A DNA stretch of 64,000 nt, taken from Atribacter laminatus. GTDB taxonomy: Bacteria; Atribacterota; Atribacteria; Atribacterales; Atribacteraceae. Positions 17,201 through 24,254 of the stretch are shown one piece after another; within the stretch, counting starts at the first letter, position 1; each line of letters starts with the position of its first letter. A program made the translations under genes and the position numbers. The stretch lies in the NCBI RefSeq assembly GCF_015775515.1, contig NZ_CP065383.1, positions 620,001 to 684,000 on the forward strand, written 5' to 3'. A model generated the notes under the pieces. That model was not told the origin of the DNA. It searched no databases and worked only from the letters and a program-made list of their open reading frames with translations.

Positions 17201-18631
17201 TTAAACAATTCGGAAATAATCAACTAAAGTACACCGCCGTTCTCTAGTAAAAGTTCGAGGCCGGGTAAGACCTTCCCCAGTTGGGCTAGCAATAGTAAAC
17301 GATGTAAAACCTGCACCTTCAAAACCTAAACCACAGTAACTTGGTCCATTTTTAATAAAAATTGAACAATCCATAAGCTTTGCCATAGCGCTGAGATTCG
17401 CAACGTTTTTTGAATGCATAATAGCAGTATGACGAAAACCATGTTCACATTGAACCGCAAATTGAATTGCCTCTTCGACGCTATTAAAACGAACGAATGG
17501 CATAACTGGCATAAGTTGCTCGGTCCACACTAATGGATGATTGGATTCAACTTCGCACAGGAGTAATCGAATATCATCAGGAAGATTCAAGCCAATTTCT
17601 TTAGCTATGAGGTTAGCATTCTTCCCAACAAATTTTTTGTTAGGTGCTCCTTCTTGACCTGGAGCACCAGGTTTATCAATAATAATTGGGGTAATTTTGT
17701 CAATCTGACTTTTATTCAGTTCATAAGCTCCATTCTTTTTTATTTCCTCTTTTAAACGATCAGCAATGCTTGAAACTGCAAGAATTTCTTTCTCACAAAT
17801 ACAAATAATGTTGTTATCAAATCCAGCACCCCTGACAATATCACGACCAGCCTTGAGGATATCGGCAGTTTCATCAACAACACAAGGAGGATTCCCAGGA
17901 CCGGCAGCAATAACTTTTTTCCCACTATTCATGGCTACTCTTACAACTGCAGGTCCTCCGGTTACAACCAATAAACGGATTTTGGGATGCTTCATCATGG
18001 TCTGCGCTGTTTCAAGGGTAGGGTTTTGAATTGCTGTTATCACATTTTCCGGACCACCAGCATCAATAATGGCCTGATTTATGAGTGAGATTACAGTACA
18101 AGAACATTTTTTTGCGTTGGGATGAGGGTGAAAAACGACAGTATTTCCACCAGCGATCATACTTATTGCGTTATTTACGACCGAAGTTGTTGGATTTGTT
18201 GAAGGAATAATTGCTCCAATCACTCCATAAGGAGCTCTTTCCACCAAAGTCATTCCGTGGTCATCAGTATAAGCAATGGGTTCTAGATCTTCAACTCCAG
18301 GCGTTTTAAGAGCAACCAATTTGTGTTTTTCAATTTTATCTTCCACCCGACCAAATCCAGTTTCCTCAACAGCCATTTTGGATAAACTATCCTGATTGGA
18401 CATTACTATCTTTCTTATCTGTCGAATCATCTCTTTACGATGGTCAAGAGTAAGTTGATGTAATTGATAGAAGGCTTTCTCTGCTGCATCTATGGCTGAC
18501 TCAATAGTAGGAAACAATCCCCTGTTTCCCTGTTGGGTTAAGGGTTCTTGCTCAACGATTTCCTGGTTATTTTGTATTTGCTTAAGTATTCTCTCAACGA
18601 TCACCTTAACTTCAGTTTCACTAATATCCAT
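17201..18631 (-). CDS. BMC CoA-acylating aldehyde dehydrogenase (PduP/EutE family)
   Basis: A 476-residue CoA-dependent aldehyde dehydrogenase that oxidises an aldehyde to acyl-CoA with NAD+. The catalytic cysteine is Cys277 in FDNNIICICEKE. NAD and CoA regions are visible in APYGVIGAIIPSTNPTT and VVTGGPAVVRVAMNSGKKVI. The N-terminal 20 residues (MDISETEVKVIVERILKQIQ) form an amphipathic helix followed by a linker, the classic encapsulation peptide position for this family. A GGTGG site lies six bases before ATG 18631. The likely substrate is acetaldehyde from DeoC. Confidence 0.94.
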   Translation of the reverse strand: MDISETEVKVIVERILKQIQNNQEIVEQEPLTQQGNRGLFPTIESAIDAAEKAFYQLHQLTLDHRKEMIRQIRKIVMSNQDSLSKMAVEETGFGRVEDKIEKHKLVALKTPGVEDLEPIAYTDDHGMTLVERAPYGVIGAIIPSTNPTTSVVNNAISMIAGGNTVVFHPHPNAKKCSCTVISLINQAIIDAGGPENVITAIQNPTLETAQTMMKHPKIRLLVVTGGPAVVRVAMNSGKKVIAAGPGNPPCVVDETADILKAGRDIVRGAGFDNNIICICEKEILAVSSIADRLKEEIKKNGAYELNKSQIDKITPIIIDKPGAPGQEGAPNKKFVGKNANLIAKEIGLNLPDDIRLLLCEVESNHPLVWTEQLMPVMPFVRFNSVEEAIQFAVQCEHGFRHTAIMHSKNVANLSAMAKLMDCSIFIKNGPSYCGLGFEGAGFTSFTIASPTGEGLTRPRTFTRERRCTLVDYFRIV

Positions 18632-18679
18632 CGATGACCACCTATAGATTTTTTAAATTTTTTTAAAAATATGAGCAAT

Positions 18680-19465
18680 TTATTCCTGTTTTTTCTCTTT
18701 TTGCACATTTTCAGCTATCTGAACCAGAGAACTGAAACTATCAATATTTAAACTTGCTCCCCCTATTAATCCTCCGTCAACGTCTTTTTGGCTAAGAATT
18801 TCTTGAGCATTTTTGGGATTCATGCTCCCTCCATATAAAATTCGAATGTTGAAAGCCATTTCATTCGATGAGGTAAATTCTTTTATGACCCCACGTAGGT
18901 AAGCATGAACTTCTTGAATCTGTTCTTTGGTTGCGCTTTTCCCCGTTCCAATAGCCCAAACCGGTTCATAGGCAACGATAATCGAAGATAACTTCTCATT
19001 ATCAATACCCTGCAAACCGAAAAGGATTTGCTGGTTAAGAACCAAAAAGGTTCTCCCTTGCTTTCTCTCTTCCCATGTTTCCCCAACGCATAAAATTGGT
19101 ATAAGATGATTTTTTAAAGCAGCAGTAACTTTTTTATTTATAATTTCATCAGTTTCATGAAAATATTGCCTTCGCTCTGAGTGACCAATAATGACATAAG
19201 TGCAACCGGCATCTAAAATCATTCCTGGAGATATTTCTCCGGTGTAAGCACCGGATTCTTCAAAAAAGACATCCTGAGCTCCCAATCGAATTTGAGTATT
19301 TTGAATCTCACCATTTACCGTTTCTAAAACCGTAAAAGGTGGAGCCACCATTATATCGACAGACGGAAAAAGCTTGGTTTGCTCAATAACTCCTCTTATG
19401 AGCTCAAGCGCTTCCTGGCGATACATATTCATTTTCCAGTTGGCTGCTATGAGAAACTTGCGCAA
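18680..19465 (-). CDS. tpiA: Triosephosphate isomerase encoded in the BMC locus
   Basis: A 261-residue triosephosphate isomerase, interconverting glyceraldehyde-3-phosphate and dihydroxyacetone phosphate. All catalytic residues are visible: Lys11 in AANWKMN, His95 in IIGHSERRQ and Glu167 in VAYEPVWAIGTGKS, plus the phosphate-binding LYGGSMNPKN. Length is normal for TIM, and there is no clear encapsulation helix at either end. It sits between aldehyde dehydrogenase and the BMC-T shell gene with no glycolytic neighbours, so it is part of this locus. It could pull glyceraldehyde-3-phosphate from the DeoC reaction. Confidence 0.95.
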   Translation of the reverse strand: MRKFLIAANWKMNMYRQEALELIRGVIEQTKLFPSVDIMVAPPFTVLETVNGEIQNTQIRLGAQDVFFEESGAYTGEISPGMILDAGCTYVIIGHSERRQYFHETDEIINKKVTAALKNHLIPILCVGETWEERKQGRTFLVLNQQILFGLQGIDNEKLSSIIVAYEPVWAIGTGKSATKEQIQEVHAYLRGVIKEFTSSNEMAFNIRILYGGSMNPKNAQEILSQKDVDGGLIGGASLNIDSFSSLVQIAENVQKEKKQE

Positions 19466-19482
19466 AATAAACCACCTTATAA

Positions 19483-20037
19483 TTAAAAAATAAAATAATT
19501 CCGAATACCTGGATCAGGATTGGGAATAATAACTTCTTTACAAAGAAGACCCTTTCCACTAATAACTTCAACTGCAGCATGAACAGCTGCTTCAACTTCA
19601 TGAATGTCACCAATTATTTTTATGTAAGACTTACCTCCCATACCAGTAGCCAAACGAACTTCACTTACTAAAACACTGGCGGTTTTAGCTGCAACATCAG
19701 CCGCACTAATACTAGCTACTACGGAAAAAGATTCAATTACAGCTACAGCATCCCAGATTTCACATTCAACCGCTCCGGTTATTGCTGGAATTACCTGGGT
19801 ATGGAGATTTGGGATAAAAAGCTCATCAACAACATATCCTCCTCCTATCTCCTTCCCTCGAGATAGAGCCGCATCAACGGCTGCAACCTCTCCACTCACA
19901 ATAACAACAAATTTTCCCGGACAAATGGTTTTGGCGTCAATAATTTGGATCGGCGCAGCCTTTATCATTCCATCCAGTGCTTGCAACCCCACGGCAATGC
20001 TGTTGAGTTCCAGAACTCCTAAAACAATAATTCCCAT
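19483..20037 (-). CDS. BMC-T tandem-domain shell protein, PduT-like
   Basis: A 184-residue shell protein with two BMC domains (about 1-90 and 95-180) that forms pseudohexameric trimers. The first domain holds DAKTICPGKF, with Cys39 at the place of the PduT cysteine that binds a [4Fe-4S] cluster on the three-fold axis. The second contains AVAVIESFSVVASISAADVA. This strongly resembles PduT. It lies next to the PduS/RnfC-like gene, its expected redox partner. Shell role is firm; cluster binding is inferred from the conserved Cys. Confidence 0.93.
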   Translation of the reverse strand: MGIIVLGVLELNSIAVGLQALDGMIKAAPIQIIDAKTICPGKFVVIVSGEVAAVDAALSRGKEIGGGYVVDELFIPNLHTQVIPAITGAVECEIWDAVAVIESFSVVASISAADVAAKTASVLVSEVRLATGMGGKSYIKIIGDIHEVEAAVHAAVEVISGKGLLCKEVIIPNPDPGIRNYFIF

Positions 20038-20052
20038 AATATTCAGTTCCCT

Positions 20053-21390
20053 CTATCCTTTTATGATGACTCTCTCATTATTAACTAAGGTTACCCGACC
20101 AGAAATACTAGCATGCACCCTGGCTCCAAGACTTCCAGAAGGAATCTCACCAACAAGAGCACCTTCTTCAATCAGGTCACCTTCACGGACAACTGGAATT
20201 GAGTTATCACCTATATGTTGTTTCAATAAAATTTCAACTCGTTTAGGAATGGTTTCTATGGCTGATTTAATTTCTTTCTGGTCATAGCGACTAATATGAA
20301 GTCTCTCTTTGATTCTTGAAACAGGAATTTTTCTATTGATAAGATCATTCACTCTATTTTGCTGGTTTTTTAATGTTAATTGAGGACGATAGTTCGCTTC
20401 AGTCAAACTGGTTTTAATGGCATGATTAATCATTCGAGGCGAAAGATCCATTGGACACGCAAAAACTTCGCACAAACCACATTCACTGCACAAAAATGCA
20501 TTCTCTATCACTTCCGGTGGAACATCTAAACCAAAATTGATATTTCTCATTATTTTGTGAGGATATAACTCATGGCCTAAAAGATATCTTGGACATAATT
20601 CAGTACAATAGGTGCACTGACAACAAGCAGCCTTGCTTTGCTTGACGACCCACGACATTGGCATACTTTTCCGGCGCACTAAATAATGATCTTGGGGAAG
20701 GATAATCAATCCGGTCATGGTTTTAGTTATTGGAGAATTTAAGTCTTTTTCAACATAACCCATCATTGGACCTCCTACGATCACCACAAGATCCTCAACT
20801 AAAACCCCACCACATTCGGAGATTACCTCTCCTATCGACGTCCCAATTCGTGCTATGACCACTGTGGGTTCCCTAACTTCACCAATGCAAGTTAAGGTAC
20901 GCTTGATAACCGGTTTCCCTAAAGTTGCAAAATAAATATTCCTGAGTGTTTCTACATTGCTTACCAAACATCCTACAGACGTTGGAAGCTGGCCTTGAGG
21001 AACAACCCTCCCAGTTACCATATAAACTAAAATCAGTTCATCTCCAGCTGGATAAAAATCATCAAGTAAAGCAAGAGTTATGTTATCTTGGTCAGAAATG
21101 ATAGACTTTATCCGTTCCACGATCTGAACTTGCTTTTTTTTCAGGGCGATGATTCCTTTTTTAGCACCAGTAGCTTGTAAAACAAGCTTTAAACCCTGGA
21201 TAACATCATCCCCATGTTTGTTTAATATATATTTATCATTAAATAAAAGAGGCTCGCATTCGGTGCCATTAGCTATCACTATTTCTACTTGATTTTCAAG
21301 TTTGACATGAGTAGGGAAACCTGCCCCTCCTGCTCCAACAACACCCATCTGCTTAATGGTTTCAATCAAATCCATTATCATATCATCCAA
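20053..21390 (-). CDS. PduS/RnfC-like Fe-S flavoprotein of the BMC
   Basis: A 445-residue protein of the RnfC/PduS family. The N-terminal Rossmann-like FMN/NADH region starts GVVGAGGAGFPTHVKL. A central SLBB region is followed by two [4Fe-4S] motifs, CCQCTYCTELCP and CSECGLCEVFACP. The C-terminal barrel-sandwich segment includes EGDLIEEGALVGEIPSGSLG. PduS reduces cobalamin in Pdu compartments, but no B12-dependent dehydratase is encoded here, so a role in NADH reoxidation or electron export through the PduT-like pore is more plausible. It lies 15 bases upstream of the BMC-T gene. Confidence 0.9.
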   Translation of the reverse strand: MDDMIMDLIETIKQMGVVGAGGAGFPTHVKLENQVEIVIANGTECEPLLFNDKYILNKHGDDVIQGLKLVLQATGAKKGIIALKKKQVQIVERIKSIISDQDNITLALLDDFYPAGDELILVYMVTGRVVPQGQLPTSVGCLVSNVETLRNIYFATLGKPVIKRTLTCIGEVREPTVVIARIGTSIGEVISECGGVLVEDLVVIVGGPMMGYVEKDLNSPITKTMTGLIILPQDHYLVRRKSMPMSWVVKQSKAACCQCTYCTELCPRYLLGHELYPHKIMRNINFGLDVPPEVIENAFLCSECGLCEVFACPMDLSPRMINHAIKTSLTEANYRPQLTLKNQQNRVNDLINRKIPVSRIKERLHISRYDQKEIKSAIETIPKRVEILLKQHIGDNSIPVVREGDLIEEGALVGEIPSGSLGARVHASISGRVTLVNNERVIIKG

Positions 21391-21392
21391 TT

Positions 21393-21686
21393 TTATTTAT
21401 TTTTCCGATACAAAAATTGATTATTACCTTCGACCAAATCAACAATCCCTATAATCACGCAATCAACCGCTTTTTGATAGGTATCTCGGGTTTGACGTGC
21501 CGAGCTTCCTTGGGAAATTAGCACCATTTCACCATACCCAGAACCAACCAAATCAATAGCCACATGGAACTCATTAAGCAAATCGCCATTCGGCTGACAT
21601 GACTGGACCAAAAGGTACCTTTTCCCCTGCATTCCGTCATTTTTTTGAGTACTTACTACAGTTCCGAGAACTTTTCCAAAATTCAT
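21393..21686 (-). CDS. BMC-P shell vertex protein (EutN/CcmL family), copy 3
   Basis: A 97-residue EutN/CcmL-family vertex protein. MNFGKVLGTVVSTQKNDG, VAIDLVGSGYGEMVLISQGSSAR and VIIGIVDLVE are the family segments. It ends two bases before the PduS-like gene begins and starts 14 bases after copy 4, so it is tightly packed in the operon. It is about as divergent from copy 4 as from copies 1 and 2, indicating separate shell roles and not a recent duplication. Confidence 0.93.
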   Translation of the reverse strand: MNFGKVLGTVVSTQKNDGMQGKRYLLVQSCQPNGDLLNEFHVAIDLVGSGYGEMVLISQGSSARQTRDTYQKAVDCVIIGIVDLVEGNNQFLYRKNK

Positions 21687-21700
21687 TTTTGCCTCTTTTT

Positions 21701-22003
21701 TTATCCGGTTTGATCTTTTTGATAGGCGTATGACCCTTTTATTTCGATGGCATCTACTATTGCGACAATAGTTGCATCACTTGGTTTCCCTTCAGTTACT
21801 GCTGTCATTCGGGAACTGCTCCCAGCGACATAGAAAACAACTTCACCAATTCCAGCCCCAACACTATCCATAGCTACTAGGTAATCTCCACTACCTTGTA
21901 ATGTCGTTGGATTAATCTTTTCCAAAAGCAGGAACTTTATACCTTCAATTTTGGGTTCTTTTCTTGTGGATACAACATTTCCAATTACTTTCGCTAATAT
22001 CAT
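21701..22003 (-). CDS. BMC-P shell vertex protein (EutN/CcmL family), copy 4
   Basis: A 100-residue EutN/CcmL-family protein: MILAKVIGNVVSTRKEPKIE at the N-terminus, VAMDSVGAGIGEVVFYVAGSSSR in the middle and ATIVAIVDAIEI near the end. A short charged tail (AYQKDQTG) extends past the usual domain. It begins 11 bases after the BMC-H stop. Its N-terminal sequence is closest by eye to copy 1. Confidence 0.93.
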   Translation of the reverse strand: MILAKVIGNVVSTRKEPKIEGIKFLLLEKINPTTLQGSGDYLVAMDSVGAGIGEVVFYVAGSSSRMTAVTEGKPSDATIVAIVDAIEIKGSYAYQKDQTG

Positions 22004-22014
22004 TTTTCAGCCTT

Positions 22015-22332
22015 TCATAAAACAACTTTCGAAGAGCTCTTTGCTTGACCTCTTCCCAAAGGAAGAACTTCATCAACATTAACATGCGGACGAGGAATAA
22101 TATGAACAGAGATCACTTCACCAACTTTCTCAGAAGCCGACTGACCGGCATCAAGTGCAGCACGCACTGCAGCTACATCACCACGAATGACTGCTGTGAC
22201 GTATCCACCACCAGTTTTTTCATAACCAACTAGCTCGACCCGAGCAGCTTTTACCATAGCATCAGATGCTTCAACCATTGCAGCAAAACCACGAGTTTCA
22301 ATCATGCCTAAGGCATCGGTGTAAATATCCAT
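22015..22332 (-). CDS. BMC-H hexameric shell protein, copy A
   Basis: A 105-residue single BMC-domain protein that forms the hexameric facets of the shell. [50 protein letters not shown] and [15 protein letters not shown] are the hallmark segments (spaced, not contiguous). ATG 22332 is preferred to GTG 22341 because GAGGAG would be only two bases from the GTG. It is the product of a perfect 318-bp duplication with the next gene upstream and differs only in its last residues (SSSKVVL instead of SSKK). Confidence 0.95.
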   Translation of the reverse strand: MDIYTDALGMIETRGFAAMVEASDAMVKAARVELVGYEKTGGGYVTAVIRGDVAAVRAALDAGQSASEKVGEVISVHIIPRPHVNVDEVLPLGRGQAKSSSKVVL

Positions 22333-22351
22333 TCTTCTCACTTCTCCTCAT
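22034..22351. repeat. Direct repeat, copy A (318 bp, identical to 22397-22714)
   Basis: Bases 22034-22351 match 22397-22714 without a difference on reading, an offset of 363 bp. The unit covers nearly all of a BMC-H gene plus its ribosome binding site, ending at the CTCCTCAT just upstream. Flanking bases differ immediately outside the unit. Confidence 0.95.
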
Positions 22352-22386
22352 CAGTAAATATTTCTCTTTACTTATCAACTATTTAT

Positions 22387-22695
22387 TTACTTCTTTGAGC
22401 TCTTTGCTTGACCTCTTCCCAAAGGAAGAACTTCATCAACATTAACATGCGGACGAGGAATAATATGAACAGAGATCACTTCACCAACTTTCTCAGAAGC
22501 CGACTGACCGGCATCAAGTGCAGCACGCACTGCAGCTACATCACCACGAATGACTGCTGTGACGTATCCACCACCAGTTTTTTCATAACCAACTAGCTCG
22601 ACCCGAGCAGCTTTTACCATAGCATCAGATGCTTCAACCATTGCAGCAAAACCACGAGTTTCAATCATGCCTAAGGCATCGGTGTAAATATCCAT
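22387..22695 (-). CDS. BMC-H hexameric shell protein, copy B (first gene of the BMC operon)
   Basis: A 102-residue BMC-H protein identical to copy A through residue 100; only the C-terminal tail differs (ends SSKK). ATG 22695 has the same GAGGAG ribosome site as copy A because that site lies in the duplicated DNA. It is the first BMC gene behind the promoter at 22940-22968. The two copies together raise the dose of the main shell protein from one transcript. Confidence 0.95.
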   Translation of the reverse strand: MDIYTDALGMIETRGFAAMVEASDAMVKAARVELVGYEKTGGGYVTAVIRGDVAAVRAALDAGQSASEKVGEVISVHIIPRPHVNVDEVLPLGRGQAKSSKK

Positions 22696-22714
22696 TCTTC
22701 TCACTTCTCCTCAT
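22397..22714. repeat. Direct repeat, copy B (318 bp, identical to 22034-22351)
   Basis: Second unit of the BMC-H tandem duplication. Only 45 bp of unrelated AT-rich DNA separate the units. Silent positions are also identical, which indicates a recent duplication or continuing gene conversion. Confidence 0.95.
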
Positions 22715-22911
22715 AATATTGTTTTCTTAATATTAATTAAATGCTTTAAATAATAACATTTTTTAAACTATTTAAGGACTAAACTATATACAATTTCATT
22801 TTTTACTCTTTTCAAAAAAAAATATAGCATTTATCTTTATAAAACCACCCATTTTTTCCGTTTTTTAAAAAAAGTTTTTTTTCATTTCTAAAGCGATTCA
22901 TATTTTACTAA

Positions 22912-22927
22912 TGTTATAATAATAACA
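22912..22927. promoter_or_regulatory. Inverted repeat downstream of the BMC promoter, possible operator
   Basis: TGTTATAATAATAACA has 6-bp arms (TGTTAT/ATAACA) with a 4-bp centre. It lies 12-13 bases downstream of the -10 element of the BMC promoter, a classic repressor position. The cognate regulator is not identified. Confidence 0.45.
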
Positions 22928-22939
22928 TCTATTGTAATT

Positions 22940-22968
22940 AATTTAACAGAAATAAAAAACAAAGTCAA
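22940..22968 (-). promoter_or_regulatory. Promoter of the BMC operon
   Basis: On the minus strand TTGACT (22963-22968) and TAAATT (22940-22945) are separated by exactly 17 bp, with a TGT extension just before the -10. It lies in the 282-bp gene-free gap upstream of BMC-H copy B. The long AT-rich leader of about 240 bases before the first gene is unexplained. Confidence 0.65.
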
Positions 22969-22996
22969 TAGCAATAAAAGGAAATTTTTATTGCTT

Positions 22997-24175
22997 TTAT
23001 TTCAACAAAACATCCAAAGATAAACCATCTTGAGGAATATATTCTCTCCAAAACTCAACGGATTCTCTTAATCGATCAACAATTTGTTGTGGATAGTCAA
23101 TAGAACTATTAAATATTTCAAACGTTAAATAAATCGCTTTACAACGTGGGGGCAAAAGCGGGTTCTCAGGTTCTTCATAAGAACGGGCAATTGCTTGAAG
23201 AACTTTTTTCGGATGAACAATACCGTTCAAATTATTCTCCCGAGTAAAGGGCTGATGCGAGGATGTTTTCCCATTCGTTTGTTGCAAATGAATAATTGGA
23301 GAATAACATCCCAATAATTTTAGCCAAGAATAAAGGTCACCATCAATTGGTTCAGCAAATAGATAAGAATATCGATCCATTTCGGCTTCAATGAGGTCCA
23401 AGAGAGTTGGTTTAAAAAGAAATGATGATTTTCTGCTTTCAATTACCAGTTTTCTAATTGAATTAGAACCAAGCCAATAGTTCGTCAACGACTCATTACC
23501 GTGAAAACCGGAGAATATCTCTTCTAACTGTTCTTGGTTTGGTCGTAAAAAACGACCTTGACCAACCATGTGCCCGGTATCAAGGGCAATATAAGAAGGT
23601 AATTTTGATCTTTTAAAAACCTCTTTTAAATATTCAAAAGTACCACTTATAGTCCAAGGATATTGATGAGGACTGTACATCTGTTCAAGCATGAGAATGA
23701 CCGGTGATTGACTCGAAGCAAACTTAACTAAATGAGAAATTGTGTCAAAAAGAAGATTTTTTGTTTCTCGGTAGATTTCGGGATCTTGAAGGGTAGGTTC
23801 AGAAAAAGCATGAACAAAAAAACCTAATCCAGCATTTAAAGAAGAGGCTACCTGAATGATTTCTTTGAACCATTGGTTAACCAAACGTTCACGAATTCTT
23901 CGATCAGGATGAAGTAAACCTAAGGTGCGGTAGGTAGAATATCCGGTAAAAAAATTGGCAATCTTCGATTGGTGCTTTTTTTGGCTTTCTTCTACTTTTT
24001 GAACCCAATCTTTTAAATAATCTTTTCCCCCATAAAAAGGATCACACTCGTTATCAGCACTTGCCTCAATATAAGAAATCCCAATCTCTTTTGAAATCCT
24101 CATCCAATCTTCGGGTTCAGTCCATCTTTTTATACCAAAACAATTATCTAATGTTAAATAAATTTTAGGATACAT
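22997..24175 (-). CDS. TIM-barrel sugar isomerase/epimerase-like protein
   Basis: A 392-residue protein of the xylose-isomerase-like TIM-barrel superfamily. Visible segments are YIEASADNECDP, PVILMLEQMYSPHQYPWT (candidate metal-binding Glu), YIALDTGHMVGQGRF (Asp/His ligands) and PIIHLQQTNG, then an acidic AIYLTFEIFNSS. ATG 24175 is used because GGAG lies nine bases upstream; TTG 24190 would overlap that site. It is the last gene of the xylFGH-isomerase-kinase operon, next to the BMC promoter. Similar enzymes isomerise tetrulose or other ketose phosphates, but this substrate is unknown. Confidence 0.75.
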   Translation of the reverse strand: MYPKIYLTLDNCFGIKRWTEPEDWMRISKEIGISYIEASADNECDPFYGGKDYLKDWVQKVEESQKKHQSKIANFFTGYSTYRTLGLLHPDRRIRERLVNQWFKEIIQVASSLNAGLGFFVHAFSEPTLQDPEIYRETKNLLFDTISHLVKFASSQSPVILMLEQMYSPHQYPWTISGTFEYLKEVFKRSKLPSYIALDTGHMVGQGRFLRPNQEQLEEIFSGFHGNESLTNYWLGSNSIRKLVIESRKSSFLFKPTLLDLIEAEMDRYSYLFAEPIDGDLYSWLKLLGCYSPIIHLQQTNGKTSSHQPFTRENNLNGIVHPKKVLQAIARSYEEPENPLLPPRCKAIYLTFEIFNSSIDYPQQIVDRLRESVEFWREYIPQDGLSLDVLLK

Positions 24176-24254
24176 TTCGGATTTCTCCAATCAATAATCG
24201 AGATGACTCAACAATATTTATTGTTAACAGTCCTTCCAAATGGAAAATACCACG

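Noticed and set aside
20053-21390. Subunit of an Rnf complex (rnfC)
   Set aside because: No rnfDGEAB genes adjacent; location inside the BMC operon and beside a PduT-like shell protein favour the PduS-like group.
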